Source of the DNA: Bacillus taeanensis
Lineage (GTDB): Bacteria > Bacillota > Bacilli > Bacillales > UBA6769
NCBI RefSeq assembly: GCF_003318295.1
Contig: NZ_QOCW01000009.1
Span: 1-64,000, forward strand
DNA: 64,000 nucleotides
Direction of reading: 5' to 3'
Position numbers and translations under genes: made by a program. Positions 1 through 9,764 of the stretch are shown here, in pieces. Below the pieces are notes generated by a model. It saw only the letters and a list, made by a program, of their open reading frames with translations. It made no database searches and was not told where the DNA came from. Positions within the stretch are counted from its first letter, which is position 1, and each line of letters begins with the position of its first letter.

Positions 1-203
1 GCGACAGCTTGAATCGTTTGGCTGTGCAGGGGATATAGACCTTTTACTTCCTTTTGAAGATCGCTTTTGGTGATCCATCCACCGCCAAGCCGGTAATAAT
101 AACGGGCGATTTGAACACAATCATTCCAAACAACGGCACAAAGACGGCGGATGTCAAACAACTTTTGAATGGCAGCAGCAGAAGCAGAAAACGGGACTTT
201 CAT
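1..203 (-). CDS. tnpB: IS200/IS605-family OrfB/TnpB (RNA-guided nuclease-type transposase), N-terminal fragment
   Basis: Only the first ~68 residues are in the window; the gene runs off the left edge. The translation starts MKVPFSASAAAIQKLFDIRR and continues to LYPLHSQTIQAVA, the typical N-terminus of IS605 OrfB/TnpB proteins, which are RuvC-fold RNA-guided endonucleases; the catalytic part is outside the window. The first in-frame ATGs are at 203 and 230. A GGAGGTG ribosome site (222-228) overlaps the ATG at 230 and is too far from the ATG at 203. It is ideally spaced from an ATA codon at 213-215, which would give the usual MYRTMKVP start, so the true start is uncertain. The left end of the element probably lies in 204-397; its exact terminus could not be fixed. 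Confidence 0.8.
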   Translation of the reverse strand, partial: MKVPFSASAAAIQKLFDIRRLCAVVWNDCVQIARYYYRLGGGWITKSDLQKEVKGLYPLHSQTIQAV

Positions 204-397
204 CGTTCGATATATGGGTTTCACCTCCATGTCTTCATTTTATCATCAAGAACAAATGTTTGTATATGGGAAAATCTTATTATTTTTATTTCTGAATACC
301 AAAACAAAAAAGCGCCATTCATCCCCCACCTAAAATGCCATCGAATTTTTGAGGAAGGGGACTTCTGGCTGAATTTCGTTAAAAGAACCTGTTTAGG

Positions 398-2275
398 TTA
401 CACCATAATCTTACAAATATCGTTTGTAAATTCGACCGGATCATTTACTGGTAATCCTTCAATAAGTAGTGCTTGATTGTACAATAAGTTTGTATAAAGC
501 GCTAGTTTTTCCTTATCGTTTTCAAATGACGTTTTTAATGAGTGAAAGACTTCATGATTCACGTTAATTTCTAAAATTTTATCTGCTTTAATGTTTTGGT
601 TATCAGGCATTGCTTGAAGGATTTTTTCCATTTCAATTGATACTTCGCCGTCAGATGCTAAACATACAGGATGATTTTTTAAGCGTTTTGAAACGCGAAC
701 ATCTTTTACTTTTCCTGATAAAATGTTTTTCATTTCTTCAAACAGCTCTTTATTTTCCTTTTCTTCTGAAGCATCTTTTTCATTTTCTTCTGCTTCAATG
801 CCTAAGTCACCGCTTGATACAGACTTGAATTCCTTTTCGTTATATTTCATTAACATTTTGATCGCAAATTCATCGATGTCTTCTGTGAAATATAAAATTT
901 CATAGCCTTTATCAGCAACAAGCTCTGTTTGCGGAAGCTTTTCAATGCGTTCATGTGTATCTCCTGAAGCATAATAAATGTATTTTTGATCTTCAGGCAT
1001 TCTTGATACATACTCCTCTAATGAGACAAGCTTCTTCTCTTTTGAAGAGTAAAACAGCAGTAAATCTTGCAGTTCTTCTTTATTAGCACCAAAGTCGCTG
1101 TACACACCATATTTTAGCTGTCTGCCAAATGAGTGATAGAATTTTTCATATTTCTCCCGCTCATTTTTCAGTAAGCTTTGCAGTTCATTTTTGATTTTTT
1201 TCTTAATATTTTTTGCGATTACTTTTAATTGTCGATCGTGCTGCAGCATTTCCCGTGAAATGTTGAGAGATAAGTCTTCTGAGTCGACCATTCCTTTTAC
1301 AAAGCTAAAGTAATCTGGAAGTAAGTCAGCGCATTTATCCATAATTAACACACCGCTTGAATATAATTCTAAACCTTTTTCATATTCCTTTGTATAATAA
1401 TCAAACGGCATGTTTTCCGGAATATAAAGAATCGCATTATATCTTACCGCACCGTCAACCTTAATATGAAGATGTTTTAACGGCTTATCAAACCCATAGT
1501 GTTTTTCTTTATAGAAGTTTTCGTAATCTTCATCTGTCAGCTCATTTTTATTTTTTCGCCAAATCGGCACCATGCTGTTAATGGTTTGTTCTTCTTGAAC
1601 TTCTTCCCACTCGTTGTCCGTGCCTTCTTTAAGCTTTCTTTCTGTAACATCCATTTTAATTGGATAGCGGATAAAATCTGAATATTTTTTAATAATTGCT
1701 TTTAATCGGTATTCTTCTAGGTACTCATCAAAATTTTCATCTTCGGTATTTTCTTTTATTGTAAGTGTAATTTCTGTACCAACAGACGCTTTTTCACACG
1801 ATTTAATTGTATATCCGTCAGCACCGTTTGATTCCCACTTGTACGCTTCATCGCTTCCTAACGCTTTTGTTGTAACCGCCACATTATCAGCGACCATGAA
1901 CGCTGAATAAAACCCAACGCCGAACTGCCCGATAATATCATGACCGTCTTTTAATTCATTTTCATTTTTAAATGCGAAAGAGCCGCTTTTTGCGATCGTG
2001 CCTAGGTTATTTTCAAGCTCTTCTTTTGTCATACCGATTCCAGAATCTGAGATTGTTAATATTCTCTTCTCTTTATCAGCAGCCACTTTTATGTAGTAAC
2101 TGTCCTTATCAAATGTTAAATTCTCATCTGTTAGTGCTTTGTAATAGATTTTGTCAATTGCATCACTCGCATTCGAAATTAACTCTCGTAAAAAGATTTC
2201 GCGGTGCGTATAAATGGAGTTAATCATCATTTCTAACAGTCTTTTTGATTCCGCTTTAAACTGCTTTTTTGCCAT
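398..2275 (-). CDS. htpG: Molecular chaperone HtpG (bacterial Hsp90)
   Basis: Cytosolic ATP-dependent Hsp90 chaperone, 625 residues, the normal size for HtpG. The GHKL ATPase pocket is visible: [12 protein letters not shown] near residue 35, SDSGIGMT near residue 78, and [15 protein letters not shown] near residue 115. The middle domain ([27 protein letters not shown]) and the C-terminal dimerisation region follow. The start is the ATG at 2275, preceded by an AAAGGAG site. It is a single-gene unit. Unlike B. subtilis htpG, which is not in the HrcA regulon, it has a CIRCE-like operator between the promoter and the gene, suggesting HrcA control. Confidence 0.97.
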   Translation of the reverse strand: MAKKQFKAESKRLLEMMINSIYTHREIFLRELISNASDAIDKIYYKALTDENLTFDKDSYYIKVAADKEKRILTISDSGIGMTKEELENNLGTIAKSGSFAFKNENELKDGHDIIGQFGVGFYSAFMVADNVAVTTKALGSDEAYKWESNGADGYTIKSCEKASVGTEITLTIKENTEDENFDEYLEEYRLKAIIKKYSDFIRYPIKMDVTERKLKEGTDNEWEEVQEEQTINSMVPIWRKNKNELTDEDYENFYKEKHYGFDKPLKHLHIKVDGAVRYNAILYIPENMPFDYYTKEYEKGLELYSSGVLIMDKCADLLPDYFSFVKGMVDSEDLSLNISREMLQHDRQLKVIAKNIKKKIKNELQSLLKNEREKYEKFYHSFGRQLKYGVYSDFGANKEELQDLLLFYSSKEKKLVSLEEYVSRMPEDQKYIYYASGDTHERIEKLPQTELVADKGYEILYFTEDIDEFAIKMLMKYNEKEFKSVSSGDLGIEAEENEKDASEEKENKELFEEMKNILSGKVKDVRVSKRLKNHPVCLASDGEVSIEMEKILQAMPDNQNIKADKILEINVNHEVFHSLKTSFENDKEKLALYTNLLYNQALLIEGLPVNDPVEFTNDICKIMV

Positions 2276-2346
2276 TAAGTATCGCTCCTTTCAATATATA
2301 CAAGGGTAGTCACTGCATCACAGCAGAACATATGGTAATTGAGCGA

Positions 2347-2373
2347 TTAGCACTCTCTAGCTTCAAGTGCTAA
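2347..2373. promoter_or_regulatory. CIRCE operator (HrcA binding site) of htpG
   Basis: TTAGCACTC, a 9-nt spacer, then AAGTGCTAA. This differs from the CIRCE consensus TTAGCACTC-N9-GAGTGCTAA at one base. It lies just downstream of the htpG -10 box, the normal position for HrcA repression. Confidence 0.9.
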
Positions 2374-2383
2374 TCCATTTATT

Positions 2384-2412
2384 TATTTACCATATACAAT
2401 TTTCTCTGTCAA
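2384..2412 (-). promoter_or_regulatory. SigA-type promoter of htpG
   Basis: On the minus strand TTGACA (2412-2407), a 17-nt spacer, then TAAATA (2389-2384). The predicted transcription start falls at the edge of the CIRCE element. Confidence 0.8.
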
Positions 2413-2532
2413 TATGTTATTAGCGATAAAACAGATGAATCCTTTTTATCTAAATATTAAAAATAATTTTACATTTTATATTCTTACCGCTAGAATTAAC
2501 CTTGAATAAAAATTACTAGCTTTTAAATAAAA

Positions 2533-2560
2533 AATAAGAACCTCATGTAAGGTTCTTATT
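2533..2560 (-). terminator. Rho-independent terminator after the LysM-3D gene
   Basis: 10-bp inverted repeat AATAAGAACC / GGTTCTTATT with an 8-nt loop, followed on the minus strand by a T-rich stretch. Confidence 0.8.
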
Positions 2561-2568
2561 GATCACAT

Positions 2569-3123
2569 TTATGATTTTAAGATTTGTACTTTGACAGTTT
2601 TCTTTCCCCACTGCAATGCTTGTTTTTGTGAAGGGATAAATACATCAATTTTATTTCCTTTAATGGCACCGCCTTTGTCGCCTGCTACGGCATAGCCATA
2701 GCCTTCCACATATACTTTTGTGCCGAGTTTTATGACTTTAGGATCTACGGCAATCACTTTTAAATTAGGATTTTTCTTAAGGTTGATTCCTGTAGCCGTA
2801 ATACCGGAACAGTTTTTGCAGTTTGCTGTGTAGGCCGTTGCTGTTACTGTTATTGTTTTTACAACTTGGTTTGATTGTGTTTTAACAGGTGCATCTGCTT
2901 TCACATTTGAAACAACTAATGTTTGATTTGGACGAATCGTATCTGATTTAAGATTGTTCCATTTTTTCAGGTTGCTGACAGAGGTGTTATGTTTTACCGC
3001 AATGCGGTATAACGTATCTCCGCTTTTAACTATGTATGTATTGGATGCTGCTGATGCTTCAAAGTGATTGAGTCCTAGGAGTAAAAATAAAGTGAAAATT
3101 GACGTTAATAGTATCTTTTTCAA
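2569..3123 (-). CDS. Secreted LysM and 3D-domain cell-wall protein (YocH-like)
   Basis: 184 residues. A signal peptide ([17 protein letters not shown], cleavage likely after ASA near residue 26) is followed by one LysM peptidoglycan-binding module ([18 protein letters not shown], residues ~29-72). The C-terminal 3D domain (residues ~93-182) carries the conserved aspartates in [20 protein letters not shown] and NKIDVF. This domain is shared with the lytic transglycosylase fold of Rpf/Sps/YocH proteins. It is likely an autolysin or wall-remodelling enzyme. YocH of B. subtilis is controlled by WalR; only a degenerate TGTAA-type repeat was seen upstream here, so that regulation is not shown. Confidence 0.88.
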   Translation of the reverse strand: MKKILLTSIFTLFLLLGLNHFEASAASNTYIVKSGDTLYRIAVKHNTSVSNLKKWNNLKSDTIRPNQTLVVSNVKADAPVKTQSNQVVKTITVTATAYTANCKNCSGITATGINLKKNPNLKVIAVDPKVIKLGTKVYVEGYGYAVAGDKGGAIKGNKIDVFIPSQKQALQWGKKTVKVQILKS

Positions 3124-3261
3124 AATGTTGTACCCCTTTACTTGTCGATACTATTAAAATAGCATACATATGTTACAGAATGATTTCAAAATTCTACAAG
3201 TTTAGTTACAAAACGATTTCATTTTGCATTTTTTTCTGCAACAAACTAGTAACTTCGTACT

Positions 3262-3291
3262 AAAAAGAAGAGGTAATCACCTCTTCTTTTT
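3262..3291 (-). terminator. Terminator after the YjjX-type gene
   Basis: 13-bp inverted repeat AAAAAGAAGAGGT / ACCTCTTCTTTTT with a 4-nt loop (AATC). It sits 3' of the yjjX-like gene. Confidence 0.8.
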
Positions 3292-3323
3292 CTTCTTCAG
3301 TATGTACTTTTATTATCATAGCC

Positions 3324-3833
3324 TTATTTTAGAAATTTTGAAAACGCGCAAATGGCTGTATCTTCAAACATATCTGCCCGATTGATATGTCCTTTTGTTA
3401 AAATTCCTATTGTTCCTTCTTTTTTAGCGATATTTTGTTTTCCTGTCCATTCATCAATTACCGTGCCAAGCTCTTTTCCTTGGCGAACTCCTTTTGCAAT
3501 GGATTCAGGAAGGAGAATGCGTATGCCGCCGCCGATATTTATCTCTCCATCAGCGTTTACAACCGCTCCCCAATTACATAAAAGCATTCCAAACGATGTT
3601 TCCTCAATACCTCCCTCTAAGCCAAATCCATAATCAAATTTTCCAGAAGCCATCACGGCTTTCGCGCGATTTATTGCTCCTGTGATTGTCTCATCATCAG
3701 AAAAAGGCTGATCTGCTACGCCGGATGAAACGTCAATCCCCGTTACCTGTACTTCACATCCCATTTTTTCAAATGCTGATTGAACAGCTTTCAGTTTTGT
3801 TGGATTTTTTGATCCGACTGCAATGTTCAACAT
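3324..3833 (-). CDS. Inosine/xanthosine triphosphatase (YjjX family, DUF84)
   Basis: 169 residues. The N-terminus NIAVGSKNPTKLKAV is the nucleotide-binding SxNPxK motif of the ITPase/YjjX fold. The acidic DDETITGAINRAKAV stretch and the GFGLEGGIEE block are also diagnostic. The family hydrolyses non-canonical ITP/XTP to clean the nucleotide pool. It is cytosolic, with no signal peptide. It appears monocistronic: its own terminator follows, and the gene upstream is closed by another. Confidence 0.88.
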   Translation of the reverse strand: MLNIAVGSKNPTKLKAVQSAFEKMGCEVQVTGIDVSSGVADQPFSDDETITGAINRAKAVMASGKFDYGFGLEGGIEETSFGMLLCNWGAVVNADGEINIGGGIRILLPESIAKGVRQGKELGTVIDEWTGKQNIAKKEGTIGILTKGHINRADMFEDTAICAFSKFLK

Positions 3834-3999
3834 CCTTTTATGCCTCCTATTTAAGAAAAAATCAAACCTATTATATCATTCATCCTTCTTCATTCGAAAA
3901 TCCTTTTTATTTATTATAGATTCAATAACTTTCTTCATTCTTCATGTTAGAAAACTAATTTCCATAAAAGAAAATAATATCGTTTCTTCTAAAAACAAA

Positions 4000-4037
4000 A
4001 ACTCCTTTTATCATTTTCTTTCATGATAAAAGGAGTT
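4000..4037 (-). terminator. Terminator of the pxp-acc operon
   Basis: 15-bp perfect inverted repeat AACTCCTTTTATCAT / ATGATAAAAGGAGTT with an 8-nt loop, 35 nt beyond the biotin carboxylase stop. On the minus strand the stem is followed by T-runs. Confidence 0.85.
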
Positions 4038-4071
4038 ACAATTCAACAGTTCGTCTCTTCTTTTAATTCAT

Positions 4072-5415
4072 TTAAAGTTCATAGATTTCAAGAAACTTTG
4101 TATTAAAATCACCTTCACCAAACTTTTCATGGTTTAATAGCTTTTGATGAAAAGGAATGGTTGTTTTAACTCCTTCGATAACAAATTCATTTAACGCACG
4201 CTTCATTCTCGCAATCGCTTCTTCACGAGAGGCGCCATATGTAATTAATTTTGCAACCATTGAATCATAAAACGGTGGAATGACGTAGCCTGGATAAACA
4301 GCAGAATCAACGCGAACTCCAAAACCGCCCGGCGGCAGGTACATTTCTACTTTTCCAGGTGACGGCATAAAGTTTTTATCGGGATCTTCTGCGTTAATGC
4401 GGCATTCAATCGCCCATCCGTTCAAGCTTATTTCATCTTGTGCAGCGGAAAGAGGTTCATGATTGGCAATTTTAATTTGTTCCTTGATTAAGTCGACTCC
4501 TGTTACCATTTCTGTTACAGGGTGTTCCACTTGAATGCGTGTATTCATTTCCATGAAATAAAATTTGCCGCTCTTGTCATAAATAAATTCAACTGTTCCT
4601 GCTCCAGAGTAATTAACAGCTTGAGCAGCCCTTACTGCTGCTTCTCCCATCTCGCTTCTTTTTTCCTCGTCAATTGCCGGTGATGGGGTTTCCTCTAACA
4701 ATTTTTGCAGACGTCTTTGAATCGAGCAGTCTCGCTCACCTAAATGAATGACATTGCCATGATTATCGGCAAGAATTTGTATTTCAACATGACGGAAATC
4801 TTCAATATATTTTTCAATATAGACACCAGGATTTCCAAACGCTGTTGCTGCTTCCTGCTGTGTAATTTGAATGCCTTTTATTAATTCTTGTTCATTTTTA
4901 GCAACACGAATTCCTTTTCCACCGCCGCCTGCTGTTGCTTTAATAATAACGGGATAGCCGATCTCATCAGCGAGCTTCACAGCACTTTCTTTATTTTCAA
5001 TAATCCCATTTGAACCGGGAACAATCGGGACTCCTGCTTCTTTCATCGTTTCACGGGCAATATCCTTAATTCCCATTCGATCGATTGCCTCTTTGCTTGG
5101 CCCGATGAACGTAATGTTACAGTCTTTACAAATCTCCGCAAAATCAGCGTTTTCCGCTAAAAATCCATACCCTGGATGAATCGCATCCACTCCAACTGAT
5201 AATGCGACACTCATAATATTTGTAAAATTTAAATAGCTGTCTTTTGAGGATTTTGGTCCGATGCAGTAGCTTTCATCCGCTAACTGAACATGCAGCGCGT
5301 CTTGATCGGCTTCCGAATAAACAGCGACAGCCTCGATTCCTAATTCATGACATGCTCTAATAATTCGAACGGCAATTTCGCCGCGGTTTGCAATTAATAT
5401 TTTTTTAATTCCCAT
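4072..5415 (-). CDS. accC: Biotin carboxylase (AccC family) of the 5-oxoproline operon
   Basis: 447 residues, full length for AccC. It carries the N-terminal [11 protein letters not shown] motif, the ATP-grasp glycine loop TAGGGGKGI (~residue 162), ERDCSIQRR (~231) and the catalytic [16 protein letters not shown] block (~285). It carboxylates biotin on the carrier protein using ATP and bicarbonate. It is the last gene of a run with pxpB, pxpA, pxpC and an accB-like gene, only 10 nt after accB. It is therefore probably a pathway-specific paralogue and not the housekeeping acetyl-CoA carboxylase subunit, although the sequence alone cannot exclude the latter role. Confidence 0.93.
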   Translation of the reverse strand: MGIKKILIANRGEIAVRIIRACHELGIEAVAVYSEADQDALHVQLADESYCIGPKSSKDSYLNFTNIMSVALSVGVDAIHPGYGFLAENADFAEICKDCNITFIGPSKEAIDRMGIKDIARETMKEAGVPIVPGSNGIIENKESAVKLADEIGYPVIIKATAGGGGKGIRVAKNEQELIKGIQITQQEAATAFGNPGVYIEKYIEDFRHVEIQILADNHGNVIHLGERDCSIQRRLQKLLEETPSPAIDEEKRSEMGEAAVRAAQAVNYSGAGTVEFIYDKSGKFYFMEMNTRIQVEHPVTEMVTGVDLIKEQIKIANHEPLSAAQDEISLNGWAIECRINAEDPDKNFMPSPGKVEMYLPPGGFGVRVDSAVYPGYVIPPFYDSMVAKLITYGASREEAIARMKRALNEFVIEGVKTTIPFHQKLLNHEKFGEGDFNTKFLEIYEL

Positions 5416-5425
5416 TTTTATTCTC

Positions 5426-5914
5426 CTATTCTGGTTTTACTAAGAATAGCGGCTGACCATATTCAACAAGTTCTCCATTGTTTACAAGAACTTCGATAAT
5501 TTCACCTTTCACATCAGCTTGAATGTCATTAAACATCTTCATTGCTTCTAACACACACAGAACCGTATCCTCTGCTACTTTATCTCCTACGTTTACATAT
5601 GAAGGCTCTTCAGGTGAAGGAGAAGCATAAAACGTTCCTACCATTGGTGAAGTAATTTCATGAAAATGATTTTGTGTTTCTTCTGACTTATCTTGTTCTG
5701 GTTGAACTGCTGTTTCCTCTTGATAAACTTCTTTTACATCATTACCTTTAGAAGCAGCTTCCTTCAAGATTGGTTCAACTCCAGCTTTCTCCGCAGACTG
5801 CAAATTTTGATTTTTCACCCGCAAGCTAAAACCTTCATGCTCATAATGAACTTCATCAACCGTTGAACCGTTAACAAATTTAATAATTTCAATAATTTCA
5901 TTTGATTTTAACAT
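5426..5914 (-). CDS. accB: Biotin carboxyl carrier protein (AccB-like)
   Basis: 162 residues. The N-terminal region starts [17 protein letters not shown]; an acidic Glu-rich linker follows (~residues 45-85), then a biotinyl domain starting at [20 protein letters not shown]. The biotinylated lysine is in EAMKM (~residue 125). RBS AAAGGGG precedes the ATG. It lies between pxpC (13 nt) and the biotin carboxylase (10 nt) and presumably carries CO2 for that enzyme. Confidence 0.92.
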   Translation of the reverse strand: MLKSNEIIEIIKFVNGSTVDEVHYEHEGFSLRVKNQNLQSAEKAGVEPILKEAASKGNDVKEVYQEETAVQPEQDKSEETQNHFHEITSPMVGTFYASPSPEEPSYVNVGDKVAEDTVLCVLEAMKMFNDIQADVKGEIIEVLVNNGELVEYGQPLFLVKPE

Positions 5915-5927
5915 CTTAAAATCCCCT

Positions 5928-6875
5928 TTATTTTGATACCTTTTCTAAAATGCGAATCAATTTATCTCTTTGTTCATAAATTTCCTGCGCTTCTTCAACT
6001 GATACAGCTTTAAAACAAATTTGTGTACCTGGCAGTGCCTGCGCTAATAATGAAATATCGCTTGAGATCACGGTTGCAATCCGTGTATAACCGCCTGTTG
6101 TTTGGCGATCAGCCATTAAAATAATTGGATCACCACTTGCCGGAACTTGAATGCCGCCAAGCGGAATGGCTTCTGAAATAATATCAGCGGACGTTTTGTG
6201 TTCAATTTTCGGTCCTTTTAAACGATAGCCCATTCGATCTGACTGCTGTGTGACTTCATATGTTGAAGATAAAAAGGTTGAAATCGCTTCATCAGGAAAA
6301 GCGGAAAGGTGCGGTCCTAATACAACACGAACATCGACTTTTTTTTGATATGTTGGGATTTCATCAACATGAAGCGAGCGGCCGCTTTTCATAGGACGTT
6401 CTTCTACTCCATACAAAATATCGTCTTTTTGAAGCGCTCTTCCTTCCAATCCGCCAATTGCCGCTTTTAAGTACGTTGATTTACTTCCCATTACGCGCGG
6501 AACATCAAAACCGCCTGCCGTACTTAAATAAGCGCGAGCCCCTTCCTTCGGCTGACCAAATTCAATTTGCTGCCCTTTTTTAACAACAAAGCTTTTCCAC
6601 ATCCGCACTGTTTTTCCATTTACTTTCGGTGAAAGATTACCGCCGCAAATCGCAATCACTGTATCTTCTAATACTGTTAACGTTGGTCCCATTAATGTAA
6701 TTTCAAGAACAGCTTCATTTTTCTTATTTCCAACAAGAAAATTGGCAATGTTCATTGAAAAAGGATCCATTGCACCAGATACAACAATTCCGAACTGCTG
6801 AAAACCAAGACGGCCGTTATCTTGAACTGTTGTTAAAAGTCCTGGCTTTTTCACTTGAAATAAAGGCTTAGACAT
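5928..6875 (-). CDS. pxpC: 5-oxoprolinase subunit PxpC (KipA/AHS2 family)
   Basis: 315 residues. The start chosen is the ATG at 6875 ([20 protein letters not shown]), preceded by GGAGTGG and overlapping the pxpA stop by 8 nt. An upstream in-frame extension lacks an RBS. Typical KipA/AHS2 features are [20 protein letters not shown] at the N-terminus, [16 protein letters not shown], and the C-terminal [14 protein letters not shown]. With PxpA and PxpB it forms the ATP-dependent enzyme opening 5-oxoproline (pyroglutamate) to glutamate. KipA-KipI is also homologous to the carboxyltransferase domain of urea carboxylase, relevant because biotin genes follow. Confidence 0.92.
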   Translation of the reverse strand: MSKPLFQVKKPGLLTTVQDNGRLGFQQFGIVVSGAMDPFSMNIANFLVGNKKNEAVLEITLMGPTLTVLEDTVIAICGGNLSPKVNGKTVRMWKSFVVKKGQQIEFGQPKEGARAYLSTAGGFDVPRVMGSKSTYLKAAIGGLEGRALQKDDILYGVEERPMKSGRSLHVDEIPTYQKKVDVRVVLGPHLSAFPDEAISTFLSSTYEVTQQSDRMGYRLKGPKIEHKTSADIISEAIPLGGIQVPASGDPIILMADRQTTGGYTRIATVISSDISLLAQALPGTQICFKAVSVEEAQEIYEQRDKLIRILEKVSK

Positions 6876-7641
6876 TTTGTTCCACTCCAAAACCTTGAAT
6901 TTTAATGTTTTCAGCTTGTAACCGTTCTCGTAATTTTCGAACAAAATTTAATGCTTCAGGCTCATCGCCATGCACACAGATTGTATCTGCTTGAATGTCG
7001 ATATCTTCACCATTTACCGCTGTTACTTTTCCTTCTTTCACCATTCGAATTACGCGCTTTACAGCAAGATTGGCATCATGAATCATCGCATTCGGCTCTG
7101 TTCGTGAGGTCAGCGTTCCATCCGGCTGATATGTCCGGTCAGCAAACACTTCTTGAGCGACTTTTAAGCCTGCCTGCTCGCCTGCTTTCACTAATTCACT
7201 TCCTGCTAATCCAAATAAAATGAAGTTTGGATTTACCGCATAGACCGCTTTTGCGATTGCCTGGGAAATTTCTGGATTTTTTGAAGCGAGGTTATAAAGA
7301 GCGCCGTGCGGTTTTACATGCTGAATATTTGTACCATTCACACGCGCCGCCGCTTCTACTGCACCTACTTGATACACAACGAGATTAAAAATTTCCTCAG
7401 CTGACATCGCGATTTCACGGCGTCCAAATCCGCCTAGATCAGGAAAACCTGGATGTGCGCCAATTCCTACATCTAAAGAAGCCGCTTTTTTGACTGTATT
7501 CATCATGACGTTATAGTCTCCAGCATGAAAGCCGCAGGCAATATTGGCTGATGAAATATATTTTAAGACTTCTTCATCATTTCCGATCGTATAGGCACCA
7601 AAACTTTCTCCTAAATCACTATTTAAATCAACGAAACTCAT
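6868..7641 (-). CDS. pxpA: 5-oxoprolinase subunit PxpA (LamB/YcsF family)
   Basis: 257 residues with the family signature [19 protein letters not shown] at the N-terminus, then [29 protein letters not shown] and [10 protein letters not shown], which supply the metal-site histidines and aspartates of the TIM-barrel-like fold. The start is the ATG at 7641, nine nt after AAGGAG, overlapping the pxpB stop by 14 nt. Tight overlaps on both sides imply translational coupling within the pxp operon. Confidence 0.95.
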   Translation of the reverse strand: MSFVDLNSDLGESFGAYTIGNDEEVLKYISSANIACGFHAGDYNVMMNTVKKAASLDVGIGAHPGFPDLGGFGRREIAMSAEEIFNLVVYQVGAVEAAARVNGTNIQHVKPHGALYNLASKNPEISQAIAKAVYAVNPNFILFGLAGSELVKAGEQAGLKVAQEVFADRTYQPDGTLTSRTEPNAMIHDANLAVKRVIRMVKEGKVTAVNGEDIDIQADTICVHGDEPEALNFVRKLRERLQAENIKIQGFGVEQNV

Positions 7642-8377
7642 TTCGATCAACTCCTTGCTTTTCAAAACAGTTTACTTCATATTCTCCACGCTGCACCGCT
7701 TTTTCAATCTCTACATAGTCATCTTTACTTATCGGCACAAACCGTAAATAATGTCCTGAAGATAATAGGATTGGGCTTGTACTGTTTGGATCATACAGCT
7801 TTATTGGTGTTTGACCGATAATTTGCCAGCCTCCTGGTGTTTCTAACGGATAAATGCCTGTTTGACTCCCTGCAATTCCGACAGATCCGGCTTCAATTTT
7901 TGGACGCGGATTTTCCCGTCTCGGTGTTTCAATGCGCTTATCCATTCCACCTAAATATGGAAAGCCCGGCACAAATCCCATCATATAAATCAAATAATCT
8001 TTGCTTGAATGGATGGAGATTACTTCTTCTTCACTTAACCCATTATGCTCTGCAACATAGGATAAGTCAGACCCTACTTCTCCACCATAGTAAGTAGGAA
8101 TTTCAAAAATAAGAGAAGAGGATAATTCCGCTCCTCCTTGAAGCTTTTCATAAACAGCGCCAAGCTTGTCACACAACGTCTTATAAGAAATAACGTTGGG
8201 CTGATAAAAGATAGATAGTGTTGTATAAGCAGGCACCCATTCGATAATTCCATTAATAGGATGCTCTTCTAACTGTTCTGAGAACATTCTAATCGTTCGA
8301 TTTGTTTCTTCTGAAATTTCGGTACCAAATAAAAGTTGAATGCCTGTATCTCCTAATGAAAAAAATTCAAGATTCAC
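7628..8377 (-). CDS. pxpB: 5-oxoprolinase subunit PxpB (KipI/AHS1 family)
   Basis: 249 residues. The AHS1/KipI family is shown by [14 protein letters not shown] at the start, [19 protein letters not shown] (~residue 130), [20 protein letters not shown] (~150), and [18 protein letters not shown] (~180). In B. subtilis KipI also inhibits the sporulation kinase KinA. Here the operon context points to 5-oxoproline metabolism. No signal peptide is present. Confidence 0.93.
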   Translation of the reverse strand: MNLEFFSLGDTGIQLLFGTEISEETNRTIRMFSEQLEEHPINGIIEWVPAYTTLSIFYQPNVISYKTLCDKLGAVYEKLQGGAELSSSLIFEIPTYYGGEVGSDLSYVAEHNGLSEEEVISIHSSKDYLIYMMGFVPGFPYLGGMDKRIETPRRENPRPKIEAGSVGIAGSQTGIYPLETPGGWQIIGQTPIKLYDPNSTSPILLSSGHYLRFVPISKDDYVEIEKAVQRGEYEVNCFEKQGVDRNEFR

Positions 8378-8395
8378 ACGTGAGCCCCCTAACTT

Positions 8396-9631
8396 TTATG
8401 AGAATAGCTGTGGAATTTGATTCATTAACGTGACAACTGCTAAATAAGCTGTTGCGGCAAAAACTAATCCTCCAAAAATTGTTAACCAAACCGGATGTTT
8501 ATAATCACCAACAATTGATTTTTTATGTGCAGCAACTAACATCGCGCCTAATGCAAGCGGTAAGATTAGCCCGTTAAACGCACCTGCTAAAATAAGTAAC
8601 ACAACTGGTTTTCCAATAAAAGTAAAGATAATTGTTGAAACGACTATAAATCCTATTGTAACCTTTGAGTGATTGCGGTCAACCTTTTCAGATAATGTTC
8701 GTAAAAATGAGACCGATGTATAGGCCGCACCAATTACAGATGTAATTCCTGCTGCCCACAATACTAAACCAAACATTTTATACCCAACTGCGCCTGCTGC
8801 CTCTTGGAAAACAGATGCCGGCGGGTTTGCTGGATCTAATGTAAACCCTGTTGCTACGACACCTAATACAGCAAGGAATAAGAAAATACGCATCACTGAA
8901 GCAATCAAAATACCTGTTACAGAACTTTTTGTCACTTGATGAAGATTTTCTTTTCCAGAAATTCCAGCATCAAGCAAGCGGTGTCCTCCGGCAAAAGTAA
9001 TGTAACCGCCTACAGTTCCACCTACAAGTGTAATAATTGCAAATACATCAATCGTTTCTGGTGCAAACGTATGAATGACTGCATCTCCAACCGGCGGATT
9101 ACTTTGAAAGGCAACATATAACGTAAGTAAAATCATCATACCGCCTAAGTAGCGGGCGATTTTATCCATCGCGATTCCAGCTTCTTTTGAAAGGAAAATA
9201 CCAATTGTAATCACTCCTGTAATTACTGCCCCAAGACGAGGATCAATCCCAAATAATACGTTCATTCCAAGTCCTGCGCCGCCAACATTTCCAATATTAA
9301 ATGCAAGACCCCCAAGTGCTACGGCAAATGCTAAAAAGTACCCTAAGCCTGGAAGAACCATGTTGGCAATATCTTGTCCTCTTTTTTTAGATACTGCAAT
9401 AATTCTCCAAATATTTGCTTGTACGCCAATATCTAAAATAATCGACATTAAAATAACGAAGCCGAAGCTTGCTAATAACTGCTCTGTAAATACAGCTGTT
9501 TGCGTTAAAAATCCCGGACCAATGGCAGAAGAACCCATTAAGAACGCGGCTCCGAGTATCACGCTCCATTTACTTTTTGTTGGGATGTTTTCTTCTAAAG
9601 TAGGATATACCTTCTTATTTTCTAACCCCAT
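8396..9631 (-). CDS. NRAMP-type membrane transporter (YcsG-like), first gene of the pxp operon
   Basis: 411 residues with about 11 hydrophobic segments, starting MGLENKKVYPTLEENIPTKS. The first helix reads SSAIGPGFLTQTA, the position of the DPGN metal motif in true MntH proteins; the substituted residues mean manganese transport should not be assumed. YcsG proteins are encoded with 5-oxoprolinase genes in B. subtilis and are thought to import a substrate of that pathway. The RBS AGGGGG precedes the ATG. The gene ends 18 nt before pxpB, so it leads the operon. Confidence 0.85.
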   Translation of the reverse strand: MGLENKKVYPTLEENIPTKSKWSVILGAAFLMGSSAIGPGFLTQTAVFTEQLLASFGFVILMSIILDIGVQANIWRIIAVSKKRGQDIANMVLPGLGYFLAFAVALGGLAFNIGNVGGAGLGMNVLFGIDPRLGAVITGVITIGIFLSKEAGIAMDKIARYLGGMMILLTLYVAFQSNPPVGDAVIHTFAPETIDVFAIITLVGGTVGGYITFAGGHRLLDAGISGKENLHQVTKSSVTGILIASVMRIFLFLAVLGVVATGFTLDPANPPASVFQEAAGAVGYKMFGLVLWAAGITSVIGAAYTSVSFLRTLSEKVDRNHSKVTIGFIVVSTIIFTFIGKPVVLLILAGAFNGLILPLALGAMLVAAHKKSIVGDYKHPVWLTIFGGLVFAATAYLAVVTLMNQIPQLFS

Positions 9632-9732
9632 AAAATAACCCCCTCATCGTGATTTATAAAAGTAATGATGTTTATGTTACTTCCTCCTTCTACGATATCA
9701 CATAATTTTCAGATAATTTTAGTAGATTGCGC

Positions 9733-9760
9733 ACAAAAAAATCGCCCAAATCGGGCGATT
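9733..9760 (-). terminator. Terminator of the symporter - two-component operon
   Basis: Inverted repeat AATCGCCC / GGGCGATT followed on the minus strand by a T7 run, four nt after the regulator stop. It separates this operon from the ycsG-pxp operon. Confidence 0.88.
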
Positions 9761-9764
9761 TCGC

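Noticed and set aside
54..476. 140-codon plus-strand ORF
   Set aside because: Antisense to tnpB and the htpG end; no RBS and no family.
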